Assembly (NCBI RefSeq): GCF_009908285.1
Contig: NZ_JAAARM010000016.1
Span: 1 to 64,000, forward strand
Source: Pseudomonas sp. Fl4BN1
Lineage (GTDB): Bacteria; Pseudomonadota; Gammaproteobacteria; Pseudomonadales; Pseudomonadaceae
Direction: 5' to 3'
Length of the DNA: 64,000 nt
Both the position numbers and the translations under genes were made by a program. The notes below the pieces were generated by a model, which worked only from the letters and a program-made list of their open reading frames with translations, was not told the DNA's origin and made no database searches. Shown here piece by piece: positions 31,956 to 40,003 of this stretch; the stretch's first letter is position 1; each line of letters begins with the position of its first letter.

Positions 31956-32453
31956 ATGTCGATAAAACACACCGCCGTGGGGCTGGGGCTGCTGATTGCC
32001 GCCAGCAGCAGCTGGGCCGCTGGTATTCAGCGGGTTCCGTCCACCTATCCCAACTCGCCGATCCTGCAATCGGTGACCCTGCCCGCCAACAGCGAGCTGA
32101 CTTACCTCTCCGGCCTGCTGCCGGACCCGGTTGATCCCAAGGCGTCCAAGGAGCAGGTGCACGCTGTGGGCAACACCGAGGCACAGACCCGGGTGGTGCT
32201 GCGCAAGGTCGAGTCGATTCTTGCCAGCCAGGGCCTGGGCCTGGCCGACGTGGTGCAGTTGCGGATCTACCTGGTAGGGGACCCTGCCCTGGGCGGCAAG
32301 CTGGATTTCGACGGCCTGCAAGTGGCCTTTCGCGAGTTCTTCGGCAGCGAGAAACAGCCGGTGAAACCGGCCCGGACCACGGTGCAAGTGGCGGGTCTGG
32401 TACTACCCGGTGCGCTGATCGAAGTTGAAACCGTCGCCGCCCGGTCGCGCTGA
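31956..32453 (+). CDS. Exported RidA-family protein
   Basis: A 165-residue RidA/YjgF/UK114-family protein with a clear signal peptide (MSIKHTAVGLGLLIAASSSW, cut after AA near 24). RidA enzymes hydrolyse reactive imines made by amino-acid oxidation. The family core is visible in LTYLSGLLPDP, ASQGLGLADVVQLRIYL and KPARTTVQVAGLVLPGALIEVE, the last containing the conserved Arg of the active site. Most RidA proteins are cytoplasmic and about 130 residues; the periplasmic address here matches the Tat-exported oxidase 83 bp upstream. The start at 31956 has GGAG about ten bases upstream. Confidence 0.87.
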   Translation: MSIKHTAVGLGLLIAASSSWAAGIQRVPSTYPNSPILQSVTLPANSELTYLSGLLPDPVDPKASKEQVHAVGNTEAQTRVVLRKVESILASQGLGLADVVQLRIYLVGDPALGGKLDFDGLQVAFREFFGSEKQPVKPARTTVQVAGLVLPGALIEVETVAARSR

Positions 32454-32478
32454 GCGCCATTGATAAGGATCTGAAGTC

Positions 32479-34947
32479 ATGGGTATTTCCTTGCATAAAA
32501 TCGTTCTCGGCGCCGCCCCCCTGAGCCTTGGTCTGTTGGGCCTGGCAACCCCTGTGGAACTGCTGGCCGCGGATGAAACCCTGGGCACGGTGGTGGTCAC
32601 CGGGGTCCGTGGCAGTCAGCAGCGCACCGTCACCAACAGCCCTGCGCCGATCGATGTGATCGACAGCGAGCAACTGCGCAGCATTGGCCAGAACGGCTTG
32701 AAAGAAATGCTCGGGCGGCTGCTGCCGTCGTTCAACGTACCGACCATCAATGGCGGCGGCACCGCCTTTCTGGTGCGCGGGGTGAGCATGCGCGGCCTGG
32801 GGGGCGACCAGGTGCTGGTGCTGATCAACGGCAAGCGGCGGCACAACTCGGCGTTGATCAACAACGGTGCGCGAGTCGGCAATGCCTCGGTGCCGGTGGA
32901 CCTGGACCTGATTCCCACCGCCGCCATCGAGCGCATCGAAGTACTGCGCGATGGTGCGGCAGCGCAGTACGGTTCGGACGCTATCGCCGGGGTGATCAAC
33001 ATCATCCTCAAGCGCAACGCCGAGGGCCTGACCTCCGACACCAGCCTGGGCCAGTACTACGACGGTGACGGCACCACCGGCCACGAAGCCTTCAACTGGG
33101 GCAGCAAGCTGGGGGAGGCCGGCGGCTTCTTCAACCTATCCTGGGATGCCAAGATCCAGGAGCCCTATGAGCGCTCCAGCGCCGCCAGCGGGCAACTGTA
33201 TTTCAAGCAGCCCGACGGCTCGCCAGACCCTCGGGAAGGCAATCGCCAGGGCTGGGGGACCGAATACGGCCTGGGCCGTGACCGCACCAGCAGCCTGGCC
33301 TACAACGCCGAGCTGCCCCTGGCCGACGACCTCAAGCTGTATTCGTTCTCGACCCTGAGCTATCGCAACAGCAACAAGAACCTGGGGCACCGCAAGCCCA
33401 CCGATATCACCAGCCTGGCAGGCGTACCCAATGCGCCGTACCCCAACGGCGGCCAGGCGCGGCGGGAGATCCGCGAGACCGATTTCCAGGTCGCCGGTGG
33501 TGCCAAGGGCCTGGCCGGTGGCTGGGACTGGGACCTGTCGAGCACCTATGGCAAGGATCGCGGGGTGCTCGATACCGCCAACAACCTGAACATTTCCAAC
33601 GGGCCCTACGGCCAGCACGACTTCCACCTGGGCAACCTGGTGTTCGACCAGTGGACCAACAACCTGGATTTCTCCCGGGCCTTGGACATCGGTTGGAGCA
33701 GCCCGCTGCAAACCTCTTTCGGCGTGGAATACCGCTGGGAGAAATATGCGCTGGAGGAGGGTGAACCCAACGCCTATAACCAGGGCAGCTACATGCCTGC
33801 CACGGGCCCCTTTGCCGGTGTGGTGCCCGACCCCGGGTTGTTCTCGGTCAACGGCACCACCCCGGAAGATGCCTACAGCCTCAAGCGCCACAGCGAAGCC
33901 GCCTATGTGGATCTGGGCCTGAACATCACCCCCAACTGGTACGTGGGGGCTGCCGCGCGCTACGAGAAGTACAACCTCGGCGTGGGCGACACCACCAGTG
34001 GCAAGCTCACCACCCGCTACGAGTTCCTCCCCGGCTATGCGGTGCGGGCGGCGGTGAGCAACGGCTTTCGCGCACCGTCCCTGGCCCAGAGCGTGTTCTC
34101 CACCACCAGCACCGTGACCCAGTTCGGCGCCGGCGGCACCACCAGCTCGGTGCGCACCAAGCAGATGCGCCCCAACTCGCCGGAAGCCATCGCCCTGGGG
34201 GCCAAGGACCTGGAGCCGGAAACCTCGCGCAACTACAGCCTGGGGTTCACCGCCGAACCCACCGAGCGCCTGCGCCTGACCGCCGACTTCTACCTGATCG
34301 ATATCGACAAGCGGATCCTTCAGACCGGCATCCTCAAGGGCCCGGCGGTGTCGCAGATCCTGGTGGAAAACGGCCTGTCGCCGAACCTCGCCGGGCAGTA
34401 CTACACCAACGCCGCGGACACCCGGACCAAGGGCGTGGACCTGGTGGCGGACTATCGCCAGTCGTTCGGCGAATACGGCACGGCGAAGTGGAGCGTTGCC
34501 TACAACCACAACAAGACCACCATCCGCGACCTGGCAGACACCCCGGCGGCCCTGTCGCGCCTGGGGGCCGGCTATGTGCTGTTCGACCGCCAGCAGCAGA
34601 TCGACCTGACCCAATCCACGCCCAAGGACAAATGGATTCTCTCCACCAACTACAAGGTCGGTGACTGGACCACCAACCTGCAGTTGACCCGCTTTGGCGA
34701 GTACACCGAAGGCTCGAACATTGCGGCCAACGACCGCACCTACAGCGCCAAGTGGATCACCGATCTGGACGTGGCCTACGACGTGACGCAGAACCTCACC
34801 GTGGCGGTGGGGGCCAACAACCTGTTCGACGTGTACCCGGACAAGATCGGCCTCAAGGCCTGGGCGGGGACTTATGAATACGGCATGTTCTCGCCTTATG
34901 GCCTGGGCGGTGGTTATTACTACAGCCGCGTCAGCCTGGCGTTCTGA
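32479..34947 (+). CDS. TonB-dependent outer-membrane receptor
   Basis: An 822-residue receptor. The signal peptide runs to about residue 32. The TonB box region is TLGTVVVTGVRG, and the plug has IERIEVLRDGAAAQYGSDAIAGVINI (about 151-176). The barrel ends YYSRVSLAF with the terminal Phe needed for insertion. The NNGARVGNASVPVDLDLIP and YGSDAIAGV pattern is that of the general nutrient-type receptors rather than siderophore receptors. No STN domain. It lies 25 bp after ridA, in a set with dipeptidase, oxidase and a binding protein, so it likely brings in the peptide or amino-acid-like substrate. Copies of its last 30 bases recur downstream in a repeat array. Confidence 0.87.
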   Translation: MGISLHKIVLGAAPLSLGLLGLATPVELLAADETLGTVVVTGVRGSQQRTVTNSPAPIDVIDSEQLRSIGQNGLKEMLGRLLPSFNVPTINGGGTAFLVRGVSMRGLGGDQVLVLINGKRRHNSALINNGARVGNASVPVDLDLIPTAAIERIEVLRDGAAAQYGSDAIAGVINIILKRNAEGLTSDTSLGQYYDGDGTTGHEAFNWGSKLGEAGGFFNLSWDAKIQEPYERSSAASGQLYFKQPDGSPDPREGNRQGWGTEYGLGRDRTSSLAYNAELPLADDLKLYSFSTLSYRNSNKNLGHRKPTDITSLAGVPNAPYPNGGQARREIRETDFQVAGGAKGLAGGWDWDLSSTYGKDRGVLDTANNLNISNGPYGQHDFHLGNLVFDQWTNNLDFSRALDIGWSSPLQTSFGVEYRWEKYALEEGEPNAYNQGSYMPATGPFAGVVPDPGLFSVNGTTPEDAYSLKRHSEAAYVDLGLNITPNWYVGAAARYEKYNLGVGDTTSGKLTTRYEFLPGYAVRAAVSNGFRAPSLAQSVFSTTSTVTQFGAGGTTSSVRTKQMRPNSPEAIALGAKDLEPETSRNYSLGFTAEPTERLRLTADFYLIDIDKRILQTGILKGPAVSQILVENGLSPNLAGQYYTNAADTRTKGVDLVADYRQSFGEYGTAKWSVAYNHNKTTIRDLADTPAALSRLGAGYVLFDRQQQIDLTQSTPKDKWILSTNYKVGDWTTNLQLTRFGEYTEGSNIAANDRTYSAKWITDLDVAYDVTQNLTVAVGANNLFDVYPDKIGLKAWAGTYEYGMFSPYGLGGGYYYSRVSLAF

Positions 34948-35432
34948 GCATGACCACGATCACTCTCGTAGGAGCTGGCTTGCCAGCGAAGGCGGCGGCA
35001 TGACCAGTGCAGGGTTCAGAGGCCATTCGCCGGCAAGCCGGCTCCTACAGCAGCCGCGTCAGCCTGGTGTTCTGAACATGAGCGGTATCTATCTCGTAGG
35101 AGCTGGCTTGCCAGCGAAGGCGGCCACATGACCAGTGCAGGGTTCAGAGGCCATTCGCCGGCAAGCCGGCTCCTACAGCAGACGCGTCAGCCTGGTGTTC
35201 TGAACATGAGCGGTATCTATCTCGTAGGAGCTGGCTTGCCAGCGAAGGCGGCCGCATGACCAGTGCAGGGTTTCGGGGCCATTCGCCAGCAAGCTGGCTC
35301 CTACAGCAGCCGCGTCAGCCTGGCGTTCTGAGCATGAGCGGTATCTATCTCGTAGGAGCTGGCTTGCCAGCGAAGGCGGCCGCATGACCAGTGCAGGGTT
35401 CAGAGGCCATTCGCCGGCAAGCCGGCTCCTAC
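34918..35432. repeat. Four REP pairs in exact 128-bp tandem units carrying the receptor gene's 3' end
   Basis: GTAGGAGCTGGCTTGCCAGC starts at 34968, 35096, 35224 and 35352, exactly 128 bp apart each time. Between successive REP pairs lies a copy of the end of the TonB receptor gene (AGCCGCGTCAGCCTGGTGTT followed by CTGA) at about 35050, 35178 and 35306, which still reads SRVSLVF or SRVSLAF and stop. The last unit runs into the following binding-protein gene. The array arose by tandem duplication of a unit that included coding sequence. Confidence 0.95.
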
Positions 35433-36343
35433 AAGGAGCGGTGTTGTGTTTGTGGCTGGGCAGTGCGCTGGCGCAGCCGGCATTGAGGGTCTCCAGCCAG
35501 AAGCAGTCGCTGAAGATCCTGCTGCAAGCCGCCGGCGAACTGGAGCAGGTGCCGTATCCCATCGAGTTCGCCTCCTTCGCCGCGGCAGCGCCTACCGCCG
35601 AGGCCCTGGCAGCCGGAGCGGTGGACATCGGCAGCCTGGGCGATGCGCCGTTCGTGTTCGCCGCGGCAGCCGGAGCACCGATCAAGACCGTGGGGGTGAT
35701 CAAACTCAAGGTCACACCGACGGCGGTGGCGATTGTGGTCAAGGACGACTCACCGCTGCACGATGCCGCCAGCCTCCAGGGCCGGCGCATCACCACCACG
35801 CGGGGCTCCATCGGCCACTTCCTGGCCCTGGCGGCCTTGCGCTCCGTGGGCCTGCACGGCTCGGATGCGCAGTTCATCTTTCTCCAGCCGGCCGAGTCCC
35901 GCAGCCTGTTGAGCAACGGCCAGGCCGATGCCTGGTCGACCTGGGACCCGTACACCAGCATGGTGCAGATGGAGGGCACAACCCGGGTACTGGTCAGCGG
36001 CGAGGGGCTGTTCGCTGGGCATATGTTGCTGGTGGCCAATGACCAGGCGATCCGAGACAAGCCGCTGCAGATCGGCGATTTCCTTCGGCGCCTGGACCGC
36101 GCCTATGCCTGGGCCAATCAGCATCAAGCCGAGTATTCGCGGATCCAGGCCGGCTACAGCGGCCTGCCGGTGGCGATCCATGAGCGCTCCAATCGCTACT
36201 CCGTGCCCCGGCGCATTGCCGTAGGCCCCTCGGTAGTCGATGACGTGCAGCACACGGCTGATCTTTATCGCGAGGAAGGGATTATTCAGAAGTCGTTCAA
36301 TGCCTCGGATTACATGGATGCCCGGTTTAACGAAGTTGAATGA
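35384..36343 (+). CDS. ABC transporter substrate-binding protein (aliphatic sulfonate type) with REP-derived N-terminus
   Basis: A 319-residue binding protein of the SsuA/NMT1 class: LEQVPYPIEFASFAAAAPTA, AGAVDIGSLGDAPFVFAAAA and RITTTRGSIGHFLALAAL are typical. The first 16 codons from the ATG at 35384 lie inside the last REP unit and read MTSAGFRGHSPASRLL; the hydrophobic run LLQGAVLCLWLGSALA follows. Together these form a plausible signal peptide with basic n-region and cleavage after ALA. Alternative starts are GTG 35441 or TTG 35444 behind AAGGAG, but these leave a very short signal without basic residues. No permease or ATPase is adjacent; it may use the transporter at 22725-24328. Confidence 0.78.
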   Translation: MTSAGFRGHSPASRLLQGAVLCLWLGSALAQPALRVSSQKQSLKILLQAAGELEQVPYPIEFASFAAAAPTAEALAAGAVDIGSLGDAPFVFAAAAGAPIKTVGVIKLKVTPTAVAIVVKDDSPLHDAASLQGRRITTTRGSIGHFLALAALRSVGLHGSDAQFIFLQPAESRSLLSNGQADAWSTWDPYTSMVQMEGTTRVLVSGEGLFAGHMLLVANDQAIRDKPLQIGDFLRRLDRAYAWANQHQAEYSRIQAGYSGLPVAIHERSNRYSVPRRIAVGPSVVDDVQHTADLYREEGIIQKSFNASDYMDARFNEVE

Positions 36344-36634
36344 ATACATGGCATTTTCATTAATTAAGCTCGGGAGTGGTGAGCAAATAAAGCATCAATA
36401 ATGTCCGTTGTTTAAGTTAACTATCAGTAAATTTAATAATCCTCGAGCAGTCGCTTGTAAGTGTCTCTCGTGGCGGCTATTTGTCTGATTTTCGATACGT
36501 TTTTAAGTTTGGATATTAGAGATAAAGGGTATTTCACAAGGCTTTCGCAACTGCCTAAGGTGGCTCTGAAACAAATTATTACGCTCCACCAAAGATGCAC
36601 TTCAACGCTACTTCCAGGGAATAAGGGAGCTTGC
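36344..36634. other. AT-rich intergenic region before the cyclodipeptide cluster
   Basis: The whole 291-bp gap is clearly richer in A and T than its surroundings (for example GTTTAAGTTAACTATC near 36409-36424). Small reading frames here have no ribosome sites and unconvincing composition. It is the promoter region of the cluster and suggests foreign origin. No clear operator was identified. Confidence 0.5.
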
Positions 36635-37411
36635 ATGTTCACAGTAACTACGGCCGACAAACTTGAAGCGCGGCATATTATCGATGTCGTCGAAAAACGT
36701 TCCTACGGCGTCCAGCTCAAAGGCTTTTGCCCGCCGGACACCTTGCAGGTGGCGCGCGACCATCTGTATCAGCAGGAGCTGCGCAGTGCCTTCAGCCAAC
36801 AGCAGGAGTTCGTCCGTGTCGGCAAGGCCTACATCGAGATCCAGGATGAACAGAGCCGGGCCGAGTACCACGCCCTGGCACTGCCGAATATCCGCAAGAT
36901 CCGCAATCTGTTCCGCCCGCTGGCCTCACCCATTGACGAGTTGCGCCTGCTGCTGGACGAGGTCTGGCCCCAGGGCGCGCAGTTGCTGCAGGTGGACGGG
37001 CAGAAGTGCTTTGTCGGCATCGCCCGTTTCCAGGGGGCCGGAGTTGATCTCACCCCCCACACCGACAAGCTCGAACGCAATGCCCCCGAGGGCCACAGCC
37101 CGCCGTTGCTGACCCAGCTGTCCAGCAACATTTACCTGGAACTCCCCGAGGACGGCGGAGAGCTGGAGATCTGGGGCATCGAGCCGGATGAGCAGGAGTA
37201 CAACCGCCTGCGTGGCGAACGGGCCTATGGCATCGAGCGCCACCTGCTACCGCCGCCGGACTTCGTGATCAAGCCCGAGCCCGGCGATCTGATCCTGCTC
37301 AACCCACGGCTGATCCACGCGGTACGCCCTTCGGCCAGCAGCACCCGGGTCACCCTCGGGGTCTTTATCGGTTACTACGGCGAACAACAGCCTTTGGCCT
37401 ACTGGAGCTGA
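36635..37411 (+). CDS. Fe(II)/2-oxoglutarate-dependent oxygenase (2OG-Fe dioxygenase, PF10014-like)
   Basis: A 258-residue cytoplasmic oxygenase. The metal triad is visible: His142-x-Asp144 in LTPHTDKLE and the distal His228 in NPRLIHAVRP, with Arg238 (STRVTLGVF) ten residues later to hold 2-oxoglutarate. Because the HxD aspartate is present, it should hydroxylate or desaturate rather than halogenate (halogenases have HxG or HxA). It resembles the PF10014 family that includes isoleucine hydroxylase. The ATG at 36635 follows AAGGGAG. It is encoded 4 bp before a cyclodipeptide synthase gene and is the likely tailoring enzyme for its product, or it may modify a free amino acid. Confidence 0.8.
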   Translation: MFTVTTADKLEARHIIDVVEKRSYGVQLKGFCPPDTLQVARDHLYQQELRSAFSQQQEFVRVGKAYIEIQDEQSRAEYHALALPNIRKIRNLFRPLASPIDELRLLLDEVWPQGAQLLQVDGQKCFVGIARFQGAGVDLTPHTDKLERNAPEGHSPPLLTQLSSNIYLELPEDGGELEIWGIEPDEQEYNRLRGERAYGIERHLLPPPDFVIKPEPGDLILLNPRLIHAVRPSASSTRVTLGVFIGYYGEQQPLAYWS

Positions 37412-37415
37412 ACAC

Positions 37416-38165
37416 ATGAGCAAGGTGCAGGAAATCAACCTCAAGGCCTACTTCAACAAGGGCGGCGAGGAACACGCATTCGATGGCAAGCGAGTGGTGC
37501 TGGCGGTCAGCGTCGGCCAGGAATATCACGAAGACCAGAAGCTGCGCTCGACCATTCACCTGATCAACCAATCCGGCTTCAGCCACGTCAAGGTGGTGGT
37601 GGCCGACACCCTGCAACGCCACAACAAGCACGGTAAGTCCCCGGGGGAGGCGCTGTCGGCCTCGATCCGTGACGGTGACGCCTGGCTGGCGCGCAACCAG
37701 GACATTCTCGATGGCCTGCGGGTGCCCTATCACATCACCCGCTGGAACCAGGAACTGGCCAGCGACCGCTATGCCGAATTGCGCCAGCAGTTGAACCTGA
37801 TCTATCAGCAGCGGGCCGAATTGCGCGAGGCCATCGACAGCACCATCGGTGTGTTCACCGAGCGCTTGCGCCTGCGAGACGAAGACGCGGATATCGAACG
37901 GGCCGCGGCCCAGTGCCGTGAATACATCCTTGAGGAGATCCCCATCATCCTGCCGTTGTGGGCCGATGAGGGTTATCACTACGTGCTCTATCCGCAGCAG
38001 ATGACCACGGCCATGGCCATCAGTCGCGAGTTGTTGATCGAACCCCACAGCCCGGACCGGGTGCGCTGGTTGCCGCTGAAGTTCAAGAAACGCGGGATTC
38101 CGATCCCGTTCACTTTGCCCGGGGCCATTCACCCGAACTGGACCAGTGGCGCCATCGCCATCTGA
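37416..38165 (+). CDS. tRNA-dependent cyclodipeptide synthase, XYP type
   Basis: A 249-residue enzyme predicted to join two aminoacyl groups from charged tRNAs into a 2,5-diketopiperazine. The catalytic set known from AlbC (Ser37, Tyr178, Glu182, Tyr202) has matching residues at the same spacings: Ser32 in VLAVSVGQ, Tyr170 and Glu174 in CREYILEEIPIIL, and Tyr192 in YVLYPQQM. Pro193 after that tyrosine and Gln35 (not Asn) three residues after the serine place it in the XYP subfamily. Basic residues (KLR, RHNKHGK) can contact tRNA. The start lies 4 bp after the oxygenase stop, so translation is coupled. Which amino acids are used cannot be told. Confidence 0.85.
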   Translation: MSKVQEINLKAYFNKGGEEHAFDGKRVVLAVSVGQEYHEDQKLRSTIHLINQSGFSHVKVVVADTLQRHNKHGKSPGEALSASIRDGDAWLARNQDILDGLRVPYHITRWNQELASDRYAELRQQLNLIYQQRAELREAIDSTIGVFTERLRLRDEDADIERAAAQCREYILEEIPIILPLWADEGYHYVLYPQQMTTAMAISRELLIEPHSPDRVRWLPLKFKKRGIPIPFTLPGAIHPNWTSGAIAI

Positions 38166-38197
38166 GCCGCCCGGGCGCGTGGTTTTCGCTGACCTAC

Positions 38198-38283
38198 GTG
38201 GGAGCTGGCTTGCCAGCGAAGGCGTCCTTGCCGGCAGTGCTGGGCTCAAGGGCCTGTTCGCCGGCAAGCGGAGGCTCCTGCAG
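38198..38283. repeat. REP pair between synthase and exporter genes
   Basis: GTGGGAGCTGGCTTGCCAGC and its partner TTCGCCGGCAAGCGGAGGCT. It lies inside the presumed operon, as between the SDR genes at 10270. Confidence 0.75.
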
Positions 38284-38315
38284 TGCTGTTTTTTTATGAC
38301 TGACAAGGAGTTTCC

Positions 38316-39755
38316 ATGGGCGTTTTTGCGCAACAGCAACGCAAATGGTGGGCATTGCTCGGGGTGAGCATCGCCAGTTTTCTCGGCTGTGTGGATTTCA
38401 CCATCGTCAATACCGCGCTGCCGGCGCTGCAGGCCGATCTCGGGGCGTCGCTGGACAGCCTGCAGTGGGTAATCAACGGTTTCATCCTGGCGCTGTCGAG
38501 CTTCATGGTGCTGGTGGGGCGCCTGGCCGACTTGCAGGGACGCAAGCGGGTGCTGTTTATCGGCCTGAGCGTGTTTGGCCTGGCGTCACTGGCGGCGGGG
38601 CTGGCGGGGCAGATCGAGACCCTGATCGGCGCTCGGGTGCTGCAGGGCCTGGCCTGTGCGGTGCTCTATACCGCGTCGGGGGCGATTGTCTCCAGTACCT
38701 TCGACAGCACCGAGCAGGGCAAGGCCTTTGGCGTGCTGTTCGGGGTCAATGGCGTGGGGCTGGCGGTCGGGCCGGTGCTGGGTGGGCTGATCACCAGTGG
38801 CTTTGGCTGGCAGTGGATCTTCCTGATCAATGTGCCCTTTGTGCTGTTGAGCCTGGCCATTTGCAGTTTCAGCGTGCAGGAGTCGCGTTCGACCGAGGTC
38901 GATGCGCGGTTGGATGTATGGGGCGCGTTGCTGTTGCTGATCGGTTTGCCGAGCCTGGTGCTGGTGATCGTCCAGGGTGGAGGCTGGGGTTCGAGCCTGA
39001 CCCTGAGCCTGATCGCCGTGACGGTGCTGGCTTTGGGGGCTTTCCTGGTGCTGGAGAAACGCGTTGCCGCGCCGATCATCGACCTCCAACTGTTCGCTAA
39101 TCGACGCTTTGTCGCCGCCGTGGCGGCGAGTTTCGGCCTGGCGCTGTTCTACTGCGTGGCGTTTTTCGTCATGCCGCTGTACCTGGCGCAAATCCGTGGT
39201 GAAACCTTGCAGGCCAGCGGCCTGTTGTTGCTGCCCACCACCCTCGGGGTGGCGCTGCTGTCGCCGCTGGTGGGGCGGCTGGTGGATCGCAGAGGGCCGG
39301 CGCTGTTGATCAAGGCCGGGCTGCTGCTGCTTGTGCTGTCGGCGCTGTTGCAGGCCGGTTTCGACCGGCAGACTTCACTGCCGTATCTGCTGGGCGCCTT
39401 CGTCATCATGGGCTTGGGCTGGGCAAGCATTCTCGGGCCGTCGACGGTGCTGGGCATTTCCTCGGTACCCCAGGAAGTGGGCTCGGTGGCCATGGGCTCG
39501 CTGATGACCTTGCACAATGTCGGCGGTGGTATCGGGCTGGCGCTGGGGGTGGGGCTGTTCCACCATTTTTCCGCGACGCCGCTGGACGATACCCAGGGCG
39601 CGTTTCTTAACGGCTATCGCGTGGTGATGGTGTTTTTAGCGGGCGTGACCCTGGCGGTCTGGGCGGTGGTGAGTGTGTTGCTGCGTAAGTCGCCAGCACT
39701 CGCCCGGGGAGCCGTGCAAGAGGGCAGAGCCGTGGCTGAGGAGTCGGGCGGCTAG
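38316..39755 (+). CDS. MFS exporter, DHA2 (EmrB/QacA) type
   Basis: A 479-residue proton-driven efflux protein with about 14 hydrophobic segments. DHA2 signatures are present: LGCVDFTIVNTALPAL in helix 1 (motif D1), GRLADLQGRKRVLF (motif A) and GPVLGGLITSGFGWQWIFLI (motif C and following). It starts with ATG at 38316 behind AAGGAG. It follows the oxygenase and cyclodipeptide synthase genes across a REP element, so it probably exports the modified cyclodipeptide or confers self-protection. An unrelated drug-efflux role remains possible. Confidence 0.87.
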   Translation: MGVFAQQQRKWWALLGVSIASFLGCVDFTIVNTALPALQADLGASLDSLQWVINGFILALSSFMVLVGRLADLQGRKRVLFIGLSVFGLASLAAGLAGQIETLIGARVLQGLACAVLYTASGAIVSSTFDSTEQGKAFGVLFGVNGVGLAVGPVLGGLITSGFGWQWIFLINVPFVLLSLAICSFSVQESRSTEVDARLDVWGALLLLIGLPSLVLVIVQGGGWGSSLTLSLIAVTVLALGAFLVLEKRVAAPIIDLQLFANRRFVAAVAASFGLALFYCVAFFVMPLYLAQIRGETLQASGLLLLPTTLGVALLSPLVGRLVDRRGPALLIKAGLLLLVLSALLQAGFDRQTSLPYLLGAFVIMGLGWASILGPSTVLGISSVPQEVGSVAMGSLMTLHNVGGGIGLALGVGLFHHFSATPLDDTQGAFLNGYRVVMVFLAGVTLAVWAVVSVLLRKSPALARGAVQEGRAVAEESGG

Positions 39756-39778
39756 ACAAGAGCCCCGGCTGCCGAATC

Positions 39779-39810
39779 AAGGATCAGATCGCACCAGCGC
39801 GCTGATCCTT
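39779..39810 (+). terminator. Hairpin after the MFS exporter gene
   Basis: AAGGATCAG and CTGATCCTT form a perfect 9-bp stem with a 14-base loop, 24 bp after the stop. No T-run follows. It probably marks the end of the biosynthetic operon. Confidence 0.5.
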
Positions 39811-40003
39811 GCCCGGCTGAGGCGCGTCACCCGCGGTGACGGCGGGCCCTGGCCCTATCCGCGTGGAGGCGCCGGTGGATTGACGACTGAATTCTGGCGA
39901 AGTGCCATCACTTGCTTTATGCTCCGCGCCCGTCACAGGGAGGTGGGGATGCCTGACACCCTGGTTGACGTTACTGATCATCGTCCAAGGGACCTGCGAC
40001 CTC

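Noticed and set aside
34968..35432. Possible CRISPR or integron-type repeats at 128-bp period
   Set aside because: Unit content is a REP pair plus a copied gene end; no unique spacers, no integrase.
36433..36660. A 75-codon minus-strand frame upstream of the cyclodipeptide cluster
   Set aside because: No ribosome site, unconvincing composition, and it overlaps the oxygenase start.
36635..37411. Reading the 2OG oxygenase as a radical halogenase
   Set aside because: The metal motif is HTD (HxD); radical halogenases replace the Asp by Gly or Ala to bind halide.
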